A stretch of DNA of 64,000 nucleotides, taken from Novosphingobium sp. B1. Lineage in GTDB: Bacteria > Pseudomonadota > Alphaproteobacteria > Sphingomonadales > Sphingomonadaceae. The notes below the pieces were generated by a model that was not told the DNA's origin, made no database searches, and was given only the letters and a program-made list of their open reading frames with translations. The stretch lies in contig NZ_FWXL01000004.1 of the NCBI RefSeq assembly GCF_900176395.1, forward strand, positions 207,001 through 271,000. Reading direction: 5' to 3'. Shown one piece after another: positions 61,458 to 64,000 of the stretch (position 1 is its first letter; each line of letters opens with the position of its first letter). Both the position numbers and the translations under genes were made by a program.

Positions 61458-62798
61458 TTACCCAATGTTCAGAAGGGTGTCGAAAATATCGGATGCTACC
61501 TGCATGACCTTTCCGGACGCCTGAAAGGCCTGCTGGAATCTTACTAGGTTGACCGCTTCCTGATCGAGATCGACGCCCGCTTGTGCCGACAGCGCGATCT
61601 TGGAGGTGTTCGAGATGGTCTGCAGCGCGCCGAGCGTGACAGTTCGCCCGGCCAGCGTGCCCGAGACGTCGAACAGGATCCTGTCCATTTCCCCCGCCGG
61701 ATCGACATCGGCCAAGGCCGCGCGAATGGCTGTGAGGTTCGTGGCATCGCGGCTGCCGGCCACGGTGCTTGACGGCGCGGTGGCGATCTTGCGTCCATCC
61801 TGGACAGCAAGCGCCATCGTTGAAGCACTGGTGCCCGAGAAAATCGCGGCACCGGCGTTCCCATCAAGGTCGTTCCCGGTAGCCTGGGCGCCGTTGAACG
61901 CATCGACGATGTTCTTGGCCAGCGTATCGATATCGGTCTTGAGCTGCGCGCCCTTGGCCAGGGCGAGTTGCTGCCCGGCAAGCGATCCGCCCGAGAGGGT
62001 CAGTGGTTGCCCGGCCACGTCGAAACTGATCGTCTTGTCAGTTGTCGAAAGCGTGATGCCGACGGTCTTGGCGCTGTTGCCGGTGACGAGATCGAGCCCG
62101 CCCTGCCCGCCGAGCTTGACCGCAACCTGCCCGTCTGAGGAGAAATCGGTGGCGATGTTGCCGTAGTTGCTCAGTTCCTCAAGCAGCTTGTCACGCTGGT
62201 CGAGCAAGGCAGTCTTGTCGCTGCTGGCATCGGCTGCGCGCCAAAGGCGCGCGTTTGTCCGCGCCAGTTCCTGCGCAATACGGTTCACCTGCGTCACGCC
62301 GTCCTTGGCAAGGAACTGCTGGCCGTCCGCGGCCGCATCAAGCTCCTGCGCGGCGATCTGGAAGGTGCCGACCATCGTCCGCGCCTTCTCGATCACCGAA
62401 GCGCGCAGCGAGGTGTCGGTGGGGTTTTGCGTAAGCTGCTGGAGCGAGGATTCGAAGCCGACAATGGCATCGTAAACGCCCGATTGCTCGATGGCCGATT
62501 CGAGATTCTGCAGGCCGGAGACTTCCGCACTGGCCCGTGCCACATCGGACCCGGTGCGCCGGACTTCGGCCTGGCGGAAGGCGTCGGCATTGCGAACCAT
62601 GGCATCAAGCCGCACGCCTGACAGCGAGAGATCGCCGATGCGATAGGCGCCGCCGGTCGATGCGACTTCGCTGAACGAGGCCGAGCGCCGGACATAGCCG
62701 GTCGAGCCTGCATTCGCGATGTTCTGCGCGGTGACATCAAGGCCGATGCGCGCGGCCTGTGCGCCGCTGCGGCCGATCGAGAGCAGGTCCGAGGCCAT
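61458..62798 (-). CDS. flgK: Flagellar hook-associated protein FlgK
   Basis: A 446-residue protein with the FlgK N-terminus (RIGLDVTAQNIANAGSTGY) and C-terminus (GVDLDQEAVNLVRFQQAFQA). It forms the first junction ring on the hook. It is shorter than enteric FlgK, mainly in the central domain, which is common in alphaproteobacteria. It is 3 bp from flgJ. Confidence 0.96.
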   Translation of the reverse strand: MASDLLSIGRSGAQAARIGLDVTAQNIANAGSTGYVRRSASFSEVASTGGAYRIGDLSLSGVRLDAMVRNADAFRQAEVRRTGSDVARASAEVSGLQNLESAIEQSGVYDAIVGFESSLQQLTQNPTDTSLRASVIEKARTMVGTFQIAAQELDAAADGQQFLAKDGVTQVNRIAQELARTNARLWRAADASSDKTALLDQRDKLLEELSNYGNIATDFSSDGQVAVKLGGQGGLDLVTGNSAKTVGITLSTTDKTISFDVAGQPLTLSGGSLAGQQLALAKGAQLKTDIDTLAKNIVDAFNGAQATGNDLDGNAGAAIFSGTSASTMALAVQDGRKIATAPSSTVAGSRDATNLTAIRAALADVDPAGEMDRILFDVSGTLAGRTVTLGALQTISNTSKIALSAQAGVDLDQEAVNLVRFQQAFQASGKVMQVASDIFDTLLNIG

Positions 62799-62801
62799 GG
62801 C

Positions 62802-63134
62802 TTACTTGCCCTCCCCGACGGCAGGCTGCGGCGATACGAGCGCGGCAAGGTGGTGTTCGATCTGCTTGGCAAAGCCCAGCGCGCCGGTCTGCGAAGCGAT
62901 TTCGGCGAAGCGTTCGTCACGCATCTGGACAAAGGTCTGGTCCATCTTGCCGAAGACGTCATCGCCGCCAAAGTCGGTCGAGCGGGCTGTGGCGAGCATC
63001 TGGCGCAGGAAGATCGCCTCGAACTGCTTGGCGACAGCTGACAGCTTTTCCTTCTCGCTCGGCGCTTTCGGGCTGAGCGAGAAGCCGGCGGCAGCAGGCG
63101 CGCCAGCGGCTGCGGAAGATAGGATCGCGGTCAT
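62802..63134 (-). CDS. flgJ: Rod-binding protein FlgJ (short form)
   Basis: A 110-residue protein with only the rod-binding half of FlgJ (EKLSAVAKQFEAIFLRQMLATARSTD). The muramidase domain found in enteric FlgJ is missing, as in many alphaproteobacteria, which use a separate lysin. It overlaps flgI by 4 bp. Confidence 0.92.
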   Translation of the reverse strand: MTAILSSAAAGAPAAAGFSLSPKAPSEKEKLSAVAKQFEAIFLRQMLATARSTDFGGDDVFGKMDQTFVQMRDERFAEIASQTGALGFAKQIEHHLAALVSPQPAVGEGK

Positions 63135-64000
63135 ATCACCACCATCTCGGCCTTGAGGGCACCAGCCTGCTTGAGCGCTTCCAGGATCGCGACGAGATCC
63201 GAAGGGCTGGTGCCGAGCGTGTTCAGCGCATCGACCAGCGAGGAGAGCGAAGCGCCGGGTTTGAACAGTGCGACCTTGGCTTCCTTTTCCTCGGCCGCGA
63301 TCTGGCTGTTGGGGACGATGGCCGTCTGGCCGCGGCTGAAGGGCGCAGGCTGCGAAACCTGCGGCTTCTCGTCGATCTTCACGACCAGGCGGCCATGACT
63401 GATCGCCGCGGGCGACAGACGCACCGCGCTGTTGATCACGACCGTGCCGGTGCGGCTGTTGACGATGACCTTGGCGGCGGTCTCGGCCGGGGTCACGTCG
63501 ATCATCTCGATCGCCGCCATGGTGGTCGCGCGGCTGTCAGCCCCGGCAGGAAGACGCAGTGCCAGCGTCACGCCATCCTCGATGGTGGCCGACTGCGGGT
63601 AGCGCGCGTTGATTGCGTCGCGCACGCGCTGCGCAGTCATGAAATCGGCCTGGAAAAGGTTCCAGCGGAGCACTTCCCCGGAGTCGAAACCGGTCGCCAC
63701 CGCGCGCTCTACACTGGCGCCTTCGGCAATGCGGCCGACGGTGGGGACGTTGACAGTAAGCTGCGAGCCATCACGCGCGGCAATGCCAAGACCGCCGACG
63801 GCCAGGTTGCCCTGTGCCATTGCATAGATCTGGCCATCAGCGCCATAGAGCGGCGCCATGATCAGCGCGCCACCGCGCAGCGACTTGGCCTTGCCGATGG
63901 TCGAGACGGTAACGTCGATGCGCTGCCCCGGCTTGGCAAAGGCGGGAAGCTCGGCCGTGATCAGCACGGCCGCGGCGTTCTTGAGGCCCGGCGAGATGCC
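63131..64000 (-). CDS. flgI: Flagellar P-ring protein FlgI, cut at window end
   Basis: The frame is open to the window edge, so only the C-terminal 289 residues are visible. The pattern GISPGLKNAAAVLITAELPAF at the edge, then RIDVTVSTIGKAKSLRGGAL, and the C-terminal LSSLVDALNTLGTSPSDLVAILEALKQAGAL, all match FlgI, which forms the P-ring around the rod in the periplasm. Its 5' part and the upstream flg genes lie beyond 64000. Confidence 0.95.
   Translation of the reverse strand, partial: GISPGLKNAAAVLITAELPAFAKPGQRIDVTVSTIGKAKSLRGGALIMAPLYGADGQIYAMAQGNLAVGGLGIAARDGSQLTVNVPTVGRIAEGASVERAVATGFDSGEVLRWNLFQADFMTAQRVRDAINARYPQSATIEDGVTLALRLPAGADSRATTMAAIEMIDVTPAETAAKVIVNSRTGTVVINSAVRLSPAAISHGRLVVKIDEKPQVSQPAPFSRGQTAIVPNSQIAAEEKEAKVALFKPGASLSSLVDALNTLGTSPSDLVAILEALKQAGALKAEMVVI

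Noticed and set aside
1..64000. CRISPR array, rRNA genes or insertion sequence
   Set aside because: No regularly spaced repeats of CRISPR size, no rRNA landmarks and no transposase or terminal inverted repeats were recognised on reading.

Overview
The window is 64 kb of high-GC, tightly packed DNA from an alphaproteobacterium. The best guess is a sphingomonad, probably Novosphingobium-like. This is an inference from the mix of TonB receptor plus glycoside hydrolases, HIG1-type, DUF983 and DUF486 small proteins, an ECF sigma/anti-sigma pair, and an alphaproteobacterial style chemotaxis and flagellar layout. No rRNA, CRISPR array, insertion sequence, integrase or plasmid function was seen. One tRNA (Leu, anticodon CAG) is present.

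Positions 1-29400 are mixed chromosomal genes. They begin with the 3' end of a cytochrome P450, then a DUF983 membrane protein and a secreted S9 peptidase. Next come a short cluster (ferritin-like protein, PlsC-type acyltransferase, DUF1295 membrane reductase, small membrane protein), a UshA-like 5'-nucleotidase lipoprotein divergent from a TetR regulator, a secreted nuclease and several small hypotheticals. A minus-strand group follows: 3-hydroxyacyl-CoA dehydrogenase, cobalamin adenosyltransferase, HIG1-type protein and GluQRS. Then guaA with a GNAT acetyltransferase, an asparaginase-like protein, an ECF sigma/anti-sigma pair beside a 1057-residue autotransporter, a GH1 enzyme with a LysR regulator, a secreted SH3-like protein, a two-component system with a third co-transcribed exported protein, tRNA-Leu, an NDUFA9-like protein and a GST.

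Positions 29500-33550 hold a convergent carbohydrate pair: a secreted GH127-type beta-L-arabinofuranosidase with intact zinc-site residues, and a TonB-dependent receptor.

Positions 33640-40940 are a chemotaxis module. The minus-strand order is STAS protein, cheA, cheR, cheB, cheD, cheY, cheW, then an 83-residue unknown. Facing away is a second CheB-like protein whose receiver domain looks intact but whose methylesterase domain has lost the catalytic histidine. No chemoreceptor (MCP) gene is in the window.

Positions 41049-64000 are flagellar. One long minus-strand operon runs from a sigma-54 activator of the FlbD type through fliE-F-G-H-I-J-K-L-M-N-O-P-Q-R, flhB, fliD and fliS. It is divergent from a single flagellin gene, and the region between them carries two inverted repeats. 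Next is a secreted subtilisin-family protease, then motB, motA, flgL, flgK, flgJ and flgI, the last cut by the window end. flhA, fliA, flhF, the other flg genes and flaF/flbT are not in the window.

For novelty, the most useful leads are the catalytically altered CheB paralogue with the unknowns at both ends of the che operon, a 27-codon gene with a very strong ribosome binding site and its own terminator, two overlapping inverted repeats before guaA, a hairpin that would bury the ribosome binding site of the protease in the flagellar locus, and a four-copy 11-bp tandem repeat between two convergent genes. None of these proves a new system. All are sequence observations that need comparison with related genomes.
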